The notes beneath the pieces are model-generated. The model worked only from the letters and a program-made list of their open reading frames with translations. It did not search any database and was not told the origin of the DNA. Shown here in pieces: positions 1-7,036 of a DNA stretch of 8,973 bases. The stretch lies in the NCBI GenBank assembly GCA_027336345.1, contig DAHWFZ010000064.1, forward strand, positions 1-8,973, written 5' to 3'. The translations under genes and the position numbers were made by a program. Position 1 is the stretch's first letter, and every line of letters starts with the position of its first letter. The DNA is from Candidatus Wolfebacteria bacterium (GTDB lineage Bacteria; Patescibacteriota; Minisyncoccia; UBA6257; UBA9933).

Positions 1-16
1 TTTTGCGATCGCAAAA
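1..16. repeat. Perfect 16-bp palindrome at window edge
   Basis: The first 16 bases are identical to their own reverse complement, centred on GCGATCGC with A/T flanks of four on each side. It may be a protein site or part of a terminator for a gene outside the window. The window edge hides the context, so no function is assigned. Confidence 0.5.
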
Positions 17-28
17 TACTGGAGGAAC

Positions 29-72
29 AAAAAAAATAATGCCATCGGCCTTGCGGATGCGATGGCATTATT
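29..72 (-). terminator. Rho-independent terminator of the DksA-like gene
   Basis: A perfect 13-bp inverted repeat (35-47 with 60-72) encloses a 12-base loop. On the minus strand the stem is followed by eight T residues (A run at 29-36 on the plus strand). It lies 10 bases past the stop codon of the gene at 82-444, which it should terminate. Confidence 0.85.
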
Positions 73-81
73 CCATAAAAT

Positions 82-444
82 TTAAAATATTTTTTTGAAG
101 AATCCTTTTATTTTTTCTTTCTGCTTGTCAGCCTGGCACAATTTTGATTCCGGATCAGCTTCAAGAACTCTTACAGAAATCTCTTTCCCGCATTTTTCAC
201 AAATGCCGTATTTCCCTTTTGCAATTTTATCCAAGGCCGATTCAATGTCGTCAAGCCTCAATTTAAAAGTTTCCATCAAGGCAAGCTGATCTCCGTATGC
301 CGCGCTTTCATCGGCCTCTTCTTCTCCGGAGTCAACATCGCTTCCGAAATCCGGAACATCTTTCAGATGCTTAACCTCTCTTTCCAAATCCTTTTTTTCT
401 TCTTCCAAAGCTTTTTTAAATTTTTCCAATTCTTGGTTAGTCAT
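82..444 (-). CDS. DksA/TraR-family zinc-finger protein with incomplete zinc site
   Basis: This 120-residue protein has the layout of short DksA/TraR proteins: an N-terminal charged coiled-coil hairpin (about 1-75, with an acidic stretch at 36-48) and a C-terminal zinc finger. Members of the family act on RNA polymerase through its secondary channel. The finger has Cys82, Cys85 and Cys103, but the usual fourth cysteine is Asp106, so the motif reads C-x2-C-x17-C-x2-D. Zinc binding may therefore be weaker or the finger may hold by packing alone. The frame is open up to an ATG at 507. I prefer the ATG at 444 because the family similarity begins there and the upstream ATG lies inside a palindromic repeat. 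No Shine-Dalgarno is seen before either. A TATAAA at 473-478 could be a -10. Family call is firm, role is inferred. Confidence 0.85.
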   Translation of the reverse strand: MTNQELEKFKKALEEEKKDLEREVKHLKDVPDFGSDVDSGEEEADESAAYGDQLALMETFKLRLDDIESALDKIAKGKYGICEKCGKEISVRVLEADPESKLCQADKQKEKIKGFFKKIF

Positions 445-501
445 ACGCTTTGCTGAATCAACGAAAATCGAATTTATACGAAATAACGAAAAATGCCGCT
501 G

Positions 502-528
502 TGTCATGCTGAATTTATTTCAGCATCT
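502..528 (+). repeat. REP-like palindromic repeat, copy 1
   Basis: An 8-bp inverted repeat (506-513 with 519-526) surrounds a 5-base loop, with TGTC before and CT after. It matches copy 2 on the opposite strand at 541-567, including loop and flanks. It covers the upstream candidate ATG (507) of the DksA-like gene. Confidence 0.7.
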
Positions 529-535
529 AAAATAT

Positions 536-541
536 ATTATA
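536..541 (-). promoter_or_regulatory. Candidate -10 box for the DksA-like gene
   Basis: TATAAT on the minus strand lies between the two palindromic repeats, about 92 bases before the preferred start at 444. No convincing -35 is found at 16-18 bases. If it is used, repeat copy 1 would be in the 5' untranslated region. Confidence 0.35.
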
Positions 542-567
542 GATTCCGAAACAACTTCGGAATGGCA
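541..567 (-). repeat. REP-like palindromic repeat, copy 2
   Basis: An 8-bp inverted repeat (543-550 with 556-563) lies in opposite orientation to copy 1, with the CT ends facing each other across 12 A/T bases. Two stem pairs differ between copies, and both changes keep pairing (G-C versus T-A, and T-A versus C-G). It could also weaken transcription leaving the gene at 617-991. Confidence 0.7.
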
Positions 568-616
568 ATCTTAATAATTTCGCTGTTTCGCCCTATTTCG
601 TTCTTTGCTGATTTAT

Positions 617-991
617 TTACTTGAATATTATCGGAAATATAACATAGTATCCCAATAAACCCAAGCCAATGGCGGCGATAAAAATTCCCCCGATAATCAT
701 CATTAATTTGGCATTTGAGCTCACGGCTTTTCCATCCGGTTTTGACTGCGATAATATGCTCTCCGACGGGGTAAAAATAGGTTTTTCAACTCCCTGATAA
801 CCGGGCATACCGGCATTTTGCTGCCCGGCTCCGGCAGAGTATTGCGATTGTTTCCCGGCCCCGGATACTTCGCCTCCTGCTTCCTTAAAAGACTTTATGT
901 CGGTTTCCATTGTCCGGACATCAATTTCCAGCGGCGGCGGCGCGGGGATATTGCTTCCCTGCCCCGGTTGATTTGGATTTTGCGGTTCCAT
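617..991 (-). CDS. Small tail-anchored membrane protein, unknown function
   Basis: The 124-residue protein has a Pro/Gln/Gly-rich soluble part and a single hydrophobic helix at about 97-119 ending in a short charged tail. It has no N-terminal signal, so it is probably held by its C-terminus with the soluble part in the cytoplasm. Residues 22-41 contain an RTMETDIKSF stretch. I believe similar RTM-x-x-D stretches recur in other Patescibacteria membrane proteins, but I cannot verify this here. The middle (40-68) is low-complexity. The frame could start at 1009, but the ATG at 991 lies exactly 6 bases after a TATAAT, which fits a leaderless transcript and would leave the upstream ATG untranscribed. 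It follows tRNA-Glu on the same strand. Function not recognised. Confidence 0.75.
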   Translation of the reverse strand: MEPQNPNQPGQGSNIPAPPPLEIDVRTMETDIKSFKEAGGEVSGAGKQSQYSAGAGQQNAGMPGYQGVEKPIFTPSESILSQSKPDGKAVSSNAKLMMIIGGIFIAAIGLGLLGYYVIFPIIFK

Positions 992-997
992 TTGGAA

Positions 998-1006
998 ATT
1001 ATACCA
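998..1006 (-). promoter_or_regulatory. Extended -10 promoter, predicted leaderless start
   Basis: On the minus strand TGGTATAAT is an extended -10 (TG-n-TATAAT). It is followed by 6 bases and then the ATG at 991, so the expected first transcribed base is at or next to the A of ATG. No clear -35 is present, as is usual for extended -10 promoters. It sits between tRNA-Glu and the gene it serves. Confidence 0.65.
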
Positions 1007-1030
1007 CACTGCAATTTAAAAAACATTATG

Positions 1031-1102
1031 TAGCCCTAAGGGGAATCGAACCCCTGTTGCCGGGATGAAAACCCGACGTCCTAACCACTAGACGATAGGG
1101 CC
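1031..1102 (-). tRNA. tRNA-Glu(TTC)
   Basis: It folds as a cloverleaf: acceptor GGCCCTA with TAGGGCT (first pair G-U), D arm with AGTGGTTA loop, anticodon stem TCGGG/CCCGG around loop TTTTCAT, and T loop TTCGATT on an AGGGG/CCCCT stem. The anticodon TTC reads Glu codons. The discriminator is A and CCA is not encoded. Confidence 0.95.
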
Positions 1103-1123
1103 GAATTAGAAATTTTCAATTTT

Positions 1124-1172
1124 TAATTTCTAATTTTTAATGAAATTAAATACCTAATTTCTAATGTTTAAT
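1124..1172. repeat. AT-rich 18-bp direct repeat upstream of tRNA-Glu
   Basis: Positions 1124-1141 and 1155-1172 are direct copies matching at 17 of 18 bases, the shared core being TAATTTCTAAT. The surrounding 1103-1200 is almost pure A/T and must hold the tRNA-Glu promoter on the minus strand, but no single -10/-35 pair stands out. Confidence 0.5.
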
Positions 1173-1214
1173 ATAAAAGATAAAGCGCAAAAAATCAATT
1201 TTTACCATTTACTT

Positions 1215-1246
1215 TTATTGGAAATTCCAATAATCTGATATCAGAT
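1215..1246. promoter_or_regulatory. Two abutting palindromes, candidate operator
   Basis: A 9-bp inverted repeat with a one-base centre (1215-1233) touches a perfect 14-bp palindrome (1233-1246). A -10-like TAAAAT follows at 1251-1256, which puts the second palindrome in the -35/-10 spacer of a promoter for the gene at 1284. This is a typical repressor position; the regulator is unknown. Confidence 0.45.
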
Positions 1247-1283
1247 CCGTTAAAATTAAACAATCAAAAAGGAGGTGAAGCCA

Positions 1284-1607
1284 ATGAGCAGGCTAACGAT
1301 AGATACCGGAATCATCAAGTACGAAGGGTTCGTGCGATTCGGGAAAAAACCCGAAGTATTCCGCCTGGATGCCGTGAACAGCCGCACGGCGAAGCCGATA
1401 AGTATCGTAGTATACCGCAATGAGTATGTGAAGCACGGCCACAACTATGAAATTACAGCGCTTGATTTTACTCCTGGGCAAGAACCAATTATGAGATTCT
1501 CTCTATTAAGCCCATCACGCCTAACGCGGCAAATTCAAGCCAACGGGCAAGACCCCGGAACAGGCAAGCCTAATAAAACATGGGTTTGCAGCATGAAAAT
1601 AAGATAA
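1284..1607 (+). CDS. Orphan 107-residue protein with strong Shine-Dalgarno
   Basis: The gene has the only strong ribosome binding site in the window: AAGGAGGTG at 1269-1277, with GGAGG ending 8 bases before the ATG at 1284. The in-frame GTG at 1275 lies inside that site, so ATG 1284 is the start. The product is soluble, rich in beta-type residues, and basic towards its C-terminus, with a single cysteine near the end. It has no signal peptide or membrane segment. I do not recognise the family. Two palindromes upstream and a strong terminator downstream make it a self-contained, probably regulated single-gene unit. Its codon style looks richer in GC than the flanking AT-rich DNA. Gene reality is well supported by the ribosome site and the terminator; the function is unknown. 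Confidence 0.75.
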   Translation: MSRLTIDTGIIKYEGFVRFGKKPEVFRLDAVNSRTAKPISIVVYRNEYVKHGHNYEITALDFTPGQEPIMRFSLLSPSRLTRQIQANGQDPGTGKPNKTWVCSMKIR

Positions 1608-1629
1608 TACTTGCCTTTTAGCATAATAA

Positions 1630-1667
1630 TCATCGAGCATAATATTTATTTGCTCGGTGATTTTTTT
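1630..1667 (+). terminator. Rho-independent terminator of the orphan gene
   Basis: A 10-bp stem with one G-T pair (1630-1639 with 1651-1660) encloses an 11-base A/T loop and is followed by seven T residues. It lies about 20 bases after the stop codon of the gene at 1284-1607. Confidence 0.85.
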
Positions 1668-1690
1668 ACTTTGCCCCTCACTAAGGGCAT

Positions 1691-1696
1691 TATAAT
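1691..1696 (+). promoter_or_regulatory. Candidate -10 box for the glycosyltransferase
   Basis: TATAAT is found 24 bases past the preceding terminator, on the same strand as the glycosyltransferase gene. A TTGCCC at 1671-1676 is only 14 bases away, too close for a normal -35. The untranslated leader would be about 100 bases if translation starts at 1806. Confidence 0.4.
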
Positions 1697-1770
1697 ATTT
1701 ACCCGCTATTTTTTTTAAACCACACCAGTCGCCGGCAAAAACAGAGTAAAATGTTTTTTAGTGATGGGGT

Positions 1771-1796
1771 TTACTAATTACCGATTACTAATTACC
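1771..1796 (+). repeat. 12-bp direct repeat before the glycosyltransferase
   Basis: TTACTAATTACC occurs twice, at 1771-1782 and 1785-1796, with a 14-base period. It covers the N-terminal extension that would be made if translation started at GTG 1761 or ATG 1764. This argues that those codons are not used. Confidence 0.6.
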
Positions 1797-1805
1797 ATAT
1801 ATTCA

Positions 1806-3353
<1,548 letters not shown>

Positions 3354-3375
3354 GCTCCGGTTTTTTCGCTACTAT

Positions 3376-5646
3376 TTACTCCATATGAATTCGCGTTTGA
3401 AATCGGGAAAGTTTTTCTTTAATTTGAGGATAGGCTTTCAGATCGGAATCTTTTTGGATAATTAATACCGCGGCTTCGCGCGCTTCTTTTACGATTTCGG
3501 GATTTTGCAAAGAACGCATCGCCAAATCAGGAATTCCGGTTTGCGCCCAATTATTCCCTTGGCCCAAAAATTCTCCGGGACCGCGAAGTTCCAAATCCTT
3601 TTCCGCCAATTCAAACCCGCTCTTGGCGCTTACCAGATATTTCAAGCGTTTTAAAACATTCTGGGATTTGAATTCCGTAAATAAAAGGCAAAACGACTGA
3701 TGCTCGCCCCTGCCGACCCTGCCGCGGAACTGATAAAGCTGCGCCAAGCCAAACCGCTCCGCGCTTTCAATCATCATTATTGTCGCGTTCGGGATATCGA
3801 CTCCGACTTCAATCACCGAAGTGGAAACCAGAATATCGGTTTTGCCGTCTTTGAAATCCTTCATTATTTTTTCCTTTTCTTTCGCTTTCATTTTCCCGTG
3901 CAACATTCCAACTTTTAAATCCGGAAAAATCTTCTTGGATAACTTTTCATATTCATCTTTTACGTTTTTCACATCATCCCATCCAAACGCGGAAAAACGT
4001 AAAACGGCCGCAGAATTACGCGGAATTTCAGCGTCATTCTGCGTTAAGTCGGCGTCATTCTGCGATATATCCTCTATGCGCGGACAAATCACAAACGCCT
4101 GTCTGCCCTTTTTAACCTGCCCTCGCACAAAAGCATACGCCTTATCGCGGTTTTGAGGATCAACAATCTTTGTAATAATTTCTTTTCTGCCCTTTGGAAG
4201 CTCGTCAATAATAGACAAATCCAGATCTCCGAAAATAGTCAAAGACAGCGTGCGCGGAATCGGCGTCGCCGACATACTTAAAAAATGAGGGACCAGCCCG
4301 GAATGCCCATAAATAAGCTCCGCGCGCTGGCGCACTCCAAAGCGATGCTGTTCGTCAATAACCACCAAGCCCAAATCTTTAAACTTAACATTTTTCTGTA
4401 TCAATGAATGCGTCCCAAAAACAATTTTAATATCGCCTGTCTGGATTTTTTTAATGAATTCCGGTTTTTTTAATTCTATTTCAAAATCGTCGCCGTAAAA
4501 AACCCTGGCGCCCGCTGATGTAATCACCCCGGCGCCATGCTTGAAATCGCCGAATATTTTTTTAAACGTCTGGTAATGCTGGCTGGTTAAAACTTCAGTC
4601 GGCGCCATAAACGCCACTTGTTTATCCTCGTATACAGTCGCCAATGCGGCCAAAATCGCGACAATTGTTTTTCCCGAACCGACATCTCCCTGTAAAAGCC
4701 TGTTCATAGGATGCGGCATCTCCAAGTCCTTTAGGACTTCCCACAAAGCTTTTTTCTGGGAAACAGTAAGGCTGAAAGAAATTTTTTCCAGCAATTCTTT
4801 AATATGTTTAACATCAATTTTAAACGCATGGGACTTTTCTTCTGCCAGCCGTATTTTTTCTTTTAAATTTACAATCTGCAGATAAAACAAATCTTCAAAA
4901 GCAAACCTTTGCCTTGCCAGTCTGGTTTCTTCTATGCAGTCGGGAAAATGGATTTTGCGAATTGCTTCGTTTATTTCCAAAATACCGTACTTTTGCAAAA
5001 TTTCCTTCGGCAGTGTTTCCGGGATTTTTTCCAGCTCATCCAGCGTGGGTTTTATCAAATATCTGAATGCTTTTGACGTGAACCCCCTTGTTTCCGGATA
5101 AATCGGCACTAAGCGCGCAGTATGGCGCGTTTCGCTAAACGACGCGGACTTAAGCGCAGAATTACGCTGAATTTTTTCTGCGTCATTCCGCGTGTTTTCA
5201 TTTTCTGCGTTCATCTGCGCCAGAGTAATAAACTCATGAGTAGGATGAGACAGGCACAAGCTGCCATCCTTTGCAGCAATAACTTTTCCCGATAAATTGA
5301 CCAGCCTGCCGGGTTTCAAAACCGCAAGTAAAAATTTCTGGTTGAACCAGATGGCTTTTACGACGCCCGTATCGTCTTTTATCACGGCTTCGATTATAAA
5401 CATGCCGCGCCTGAAACTTTTAAACGGTTTTACCTTTTCGATAACCCCTTGTACGGTAACATCCCGGCCCGGCTGCAAATCAATAATTTTTGAAACTTCG
5501 GAAAAATCCTCGTAGCGGAACGGAAAATGCCACAGCAAATCTTTTACTGTCAGCATATTGAAATGTTTCAGCTTCTGTAAAAATTTCGGGCCCAATCTTA
5601 TTTTTTGGCCTTTTACATTTTCAAGAGATGTTTCAAGTGCAATCAT
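3376..5646 (-). CDS. recG: ATP-dependent DNA helicase RecG
   Basis: RecG reverses stalled replication forks and drives branch migration of Holliday junctions. The 756-residue protein has the full set: an N-terminal wedge/OB region (about 50-140), Walker A GDVGSGKT at 320-327, DEQH at 431-434, SAT at 459-461, the arginine-finger motif QFRGRVGRG at 639-647, and the C-terminal region LRGPGEFLGQG at 687-697. It is longer than the roughly 690 residues usual for the family. The excess comes from two insertions, at about 142-177 (between the wedge and the helicase core) and about 526-556 (a loop in helicase domain 2). Both are encoded by the same DNA repeat in the same frame. All catalytic motifs are intact, so it should be active. 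No Shine-Dalgarno precedes ATG 5646. An inverted repeat begins two bases upstream. It stands alone and converges on the glycosyltransferase gene. Confidence 0.97.
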   Translation of the reverse strand: MIALETSLENVKGQKIRLGPKFLQKLKHFNMLTVKDLLWHFPFRYEDFSEVSKIIDLQPGRDVTVQGVIEKVKPFKSFRRGMFIIEAVIKDDTGVVKAIWFNQKFLLAVLKPGRLVNLSGKVIAAKDGSLCLSHPTHEFITLAQMNAENENTRNDAEKIQRNSALKSASFSETRHTARLVPIYPETRGFTSKAFRYLIKPTLDELEKIPETLPKEILQKYGILEINEAIRKIHFPDCIEETRLARQRFAFEDLFYLQIVNLKEKIRLAEEKSHAFKIDVKHIKELLEKISFSLTVSQKKALWEVLKDLEMPHPMNRLLQGDVGSGKTIVAILAALATVYEDKQVAFMAPTEVLTSQHYQTFKKIFGDFKHGAGVITSAGARVFYGDDFEIELKKPEFIKKIQTGDIKIVFGTHSLIQKNVKFKDLGLVVIDEQHRFGVRQRAELIYGHSGLVPHFLSMSATPIPRTLSLTIFGDLDLSIIDELPKGRKEIITKIVDPQNRDKAYAFVRGQVKKGRQAFVICPRIEDISQNDADLTQNDAEIPRNSAAVLRFSAFGWDDVKNVKDEYEKLSKKIFPDLKVGMLHGKMKAKEKEKIMKDFKDGKTDILVSTSVIEVGVDIPNATIMMIESAERFGLAQLYQFRGRVGRGEHQSFCLLFTEFKSQNVLKRLKYLVSAKSGFELAEKDLELRGPGEFLGQGNNWAQTGIPDLAMRSLQNPEIVKEAREAAVLIIQKDSDLKAYPQIKEKLSRFQTRIHME
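4010..4064 (+). repeat. Palindromic repeat insertion in recG, copy 2
   Basis: The unit at 4010-4043 starts GCAGAATTACGC and ends GCGTCATTCTGCG, and a further GGCGTCATTCTGCG half-unit is at 4051-4064. It encodes residues about 527-545, including QNDAE and RNSA. It matches copy 1 at 5156-5192 in sequence, orientation and reading frame. Confidence 0.75.
5156..5192 (+). repeat. Palindromic repeat insertion in recG, copy 1
   Basis: The unit starts GCAGAATTACGC and ends GCGTCATTCCGCG, with further CTGCG-containing fragments to about 5220. It encodes residues about 151-164 with RNDAE and QRNSA, the same peptide pattern as copy 2. Compared with copy 2 it has a three-base insertion in the middle, which keeps the frame. 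Confidence 0.75.
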
Positions 5647-5647
5647 T

Positions 5648-5796
5648 CCCGGTAAACATTACTTTAGCTTAATAATTTACTTTTGCGAAAAAATTATTCT
5701 TATAAAGTTTTGTATTATTTTATATTCTTAAATTATTTTACCCGGTTATTATTTAACATCTACCTTAGCAAAAATCATCAAAGTAATGTTACCGGG
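5648..5796. repeat. Inverted repeat enclosing AT-rich DNA upstream of recG
   Basis: CCCGGTAAACATTACTTT at 5648-5665 is matched in inverted form at 5780-5796 with one base missing. A related third copy on the plus strand starts CCCGGTTA at 5741 and ends CTTAGC near 5769. The interior is nearly all A/T. It could be a small non-coding mobile repeat or the recG control region. No target duplication is visible. Confidence 0.5.
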
Positions 5797-5832
5797 TATT
5801 GTTAAATTATAAATCAGCGGCAGAATTTAAAC

Positions 5833-5878
5833 AAAAATCCGCCATTTGGCGGATTTTTTGTCCCGCCGTTGGCGGGAC
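5833..5878. terminator. Double hairpin, probable terminator of tRNA-Arg(CCT)
   Basis: Stem one pairs 5833-5843 with 5848-5858 (GC-rich core, A and T tails, usable on both strands). Stem two pairs 5860-5867 with 5871-5878. On the minus strand they lie about 60 bases past tRNA-Arg(CCT), and the first stem ends in a T-rich stretch. They also seal off recG from readthrough. Confidence 0.65.
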
Positions 5879-5936
5879 ACTGAAATTTATAATTTCAATT
5901 TTTACGCTTCGCTTAAAATTTCAGATAAATTTCGTG

Positions 5937-6008
5937 TGCCCTCGCGAAGAATCGAACTTCGATTTTAGGTTTAGGAAACCCATGTCCTATCCGTTGAACG
6001 ACGAGGGC
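5937..6008 (-). tRNA. tRNA-Arg(CCT)
   Basis: Acceptor GCCCTCG pairs with CGAGGGC. The D arm is GTTC/GGAC, the anticodon stem TGGGT/ACCTA encloses loop TTCCTAA, and the T loop TTCGATT is on CGAAG/CTTCG. Anticodon CCT reads AGG. The discriminator is A and CCA is not encoded. The base before G1 ends a 40-bp tRNA-related unit at 6009-6048. Confidence 0.95.
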
Positions 6009-6048
6009 AGTAACCCTCGAAGTTCCCCGTTAGGGTCACGACGAGGGC
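6009..6048 (-). repeat. 40-bp tRNA-Arg leader unit (single copy)
   Basis: On the minus strand this unit begins with GCCCTCGTCGT, the first 11 bases of the adjoining tRNA-Arg, and ends one base before its G1. Its bases 1-7 can pair with 30-36 (one G-T pair), and an inner stem of GT/AC, two opposed G-A pairs and CCC/GGG closes a TAAC loop. It matches the two plus-strand copies at 7190-7269 except for three bases (32, 36 and 37). Being directly upstream and co-oriented, it is probably part of the tRNA precursor. Confidence 0.85.
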
Positions 6049-6059
6049 GCGTTTAATTT

Positions 6060-6087
6060 ATTAAACCACGAGAACATAAAAACACAA
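6060..6087 (-). promoter_or_regulatory. Candidate promoter of the leader unit and tRNA-Arg(CCT)
   Basis: On the minus strand TTGTGT (6082-6087) is 16 bases before TTTAAT (6060-6065), and the -10 is preceded by TGG as in extended -10 promoters. Transcription would start near 6053, just before the 40-base unit. Confidence 0.45.
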
Positions 6088-6133
6088 GAACAAAATTAGT
6101 GTTTGATTTAATGTTTTAATGATTTAATGATTA

Positions 6134-6745
6134 TTAAAACCGTACTATCTTCTCCAGCGCATCCGTAATTAAATGCGGTATTTCTTCCCGCTGGGTAACC
6201 TCAAGCAGCTTTTCTTCAATCTTTTTTTCGTCTTCAGCAAAGATAAACATTTTTACGTAAGGAGTCAACTTAAGATTTGTATGTATTATGAGTTCTTTAT
6301 ATCCATCATTGGCCGGATAGATATCAAACCCCAGCACGTCTGAAAATGGGTATTTCTTTTTTTGACTGGCGCCGCTATTGCTGATAATGGAAATGCCCTC
6401 ATCATCAATTTCAAAACTCCAGACTTTTGGCAAAAGATTTGAAAAATAAATCAAAACCAATTCCGCAATCACGATAAAAACAACAAACAAAAAATTTTTC
6501 TGCCATAATGCGATAGCTATTAAAATTATTGAGATAATGATGCTGAGCCAGTACCACGAAACAGTCTTAGGCTCATATTCGTATTCCGGCGCCTCCCATT
6601 TGATTACATTGGCTGTTTCTTCTTGCTTTTTGGGCTCAGCCTTGGCAGCGGCTTCTTTATTCGCCTGATTCAAATTATCAGTTGAAATATCCCTGACTAT
6701 TTTTCTATGCTCATCGCCTCCTTTATGATGACGCTTAATATTCAT
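6134..6745 (-). CDS. Two-helix membrane protein with cytoplasmic domain, unknown function
   Basis: The 203-residue protein starts with a charged, Lys/Glu/Ala-rich soluble stretch (1-60). Two closely spaced membrane helices follow (about 64-80 and 84-101), then a C-terminal domain of about 100 residues that alternates beta-type segments and ends in a helix (FEIDDEGISI, then residues 133-170). Both ends are therefore on the same side, probably the cytoplasm. The helical hairpin plus small beta domain resembles bacterial PH-like membrane proteins, but this is a shape argument and not a recognised motif. The ATG at 6745 is 6 bases after an extended -10, so the message is probably leaderless. It lies between the Ala-Ala-Ser tRNA cluster and tRNA-Arg(CCT), all on the same strand. 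Function not recognised. Confidence 0.8.
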   Translation of the reverse strand: MNIKRHHKGGDEHRKIVRDISTDNLNQANKEAAAKAEPKKQEETANVIKWEAPEYEYEPKTVSWYWLSIIISIILIAIALWQKNFLFVVFIVIAELVLIYFSNLLPKVWSFEIDDEGISIISNSGASQKKKYPFSDVLGFDIYPANDGYKELIIHTNLKLTPYVKMFIFAEDEKKIEEKLLEVTQREEIPHLITDALEKIVRF

Positions 6746-6751
6746 TTTTTA

Positions 6752-6760
6752 ATTATAGCA
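6752..6760 (-). promoter_or_regulatory. Extended -10 promoter, predicted leaderless start
   Basis: TGCTATAAT on the minus strand is followed by 6 bases and the ATG at 6745. Type and spacing are identical to the promoter at 998-1006. No good -35 is present. Confidence 0.7.
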
Positions 6761-6794
6761 TTATTAACCAACATACGAAGAAAATAAGGCTTAC

Positions 6795-6819
6795 CCGCAA
6801 AAAAAATATATATTTGCGG
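6795..6819 (-). terminator. Possible terminator overlapping the tRNA-Ser 3' end
   Basis: CCGCAAA at 6795-6801 pairs with TTTGCGG at 6813-6819, and the loop contains a run of T on the minus strand. One arm is part of the tRNA-Ser acceptor, so the hairpin would compete with the tRNA fold. No T run follows the stem, which weakens the call. Confidence 0.3.
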
Positions 6820-6903
6820 AAGCGAGAGGATTCGAACCTCTGATACCATTTCTGGTATACCTGTTTTCAAGACAGGCCCATTCGACCGCTCTGGCACGCT
6901 TCC
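6817..6903 (-). tRNA. tRNA-Ser(TGA)
   Basis: This is a class II tRNA: acceptor GGAAGCG/CGCTTCC, anticodon stem CCTGT/ACAGG with loop CTTGAAA, a long variable arm with ATACC/GGTAT, and T loop TTCGAAT. Anticodon TGA reads UCN codons. The discriminator is G, as expected for serine. CCA is not encoded (GCA follows the stem). Confidence 0.95.
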
Positions 6904-6950
6904 ATAATCAACCCACAACCAATAACTTATAACAAAATTAGCTATCGGAG

Positions 6951-7021
6951 TGGACCTAGGCAGAATCGGACTGCCGTCTCCTCATTGCAAATGAGGTGTT
7001 CTACCACTTAACTATAGGCCC
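6951..7021 (-). tRNA. tRNA-Ala(TGC)
   Basis: Acceptor GGGCCTA pairs with TAGGTCC and contains G3-U70, the alanine identity pair. The anticodon stem CCTCA/TGAGG encloses TTTGCAA. The T loop reads TCCGATT, with C in place of the nearly universal T at position 55. The discriminator is A and CCA is not encoded. It is the middle gene of the Ala-Ala-Ser cluster. Confidence 0.95.
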
Positions 7022-7036
7022 TATTGAATTTTTGGG

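Noticed and set aside
1..16. HIP1-type GCGATCGC site as a sign of cyanobacteria
   Set aside because: A single octamer is not informative and nothing else in the window points to cyanobacteria.
445..507. N-terminal extension of the DksA-like protein from ATG 507
   Set aside because: The extra 21 residues do not look like the family, and the ATG lies within a palindromic repeat; 444 is the better start.
1761..1805. Start of the glycosyltransferase at GTG 1761 or ATG 1764
   Set aside because: These codons would translate a 12-bp direct repeat and have no ribosome site. The likely membrane protein N-terminus begins at 1806 or 1815.
5799..6056. Plus-strand open frame of 85 residues
   Set aside because: It runs across hairpins, the antisense of tRNA-Arg(CCT) and its leader unit, so it is a chance frame.
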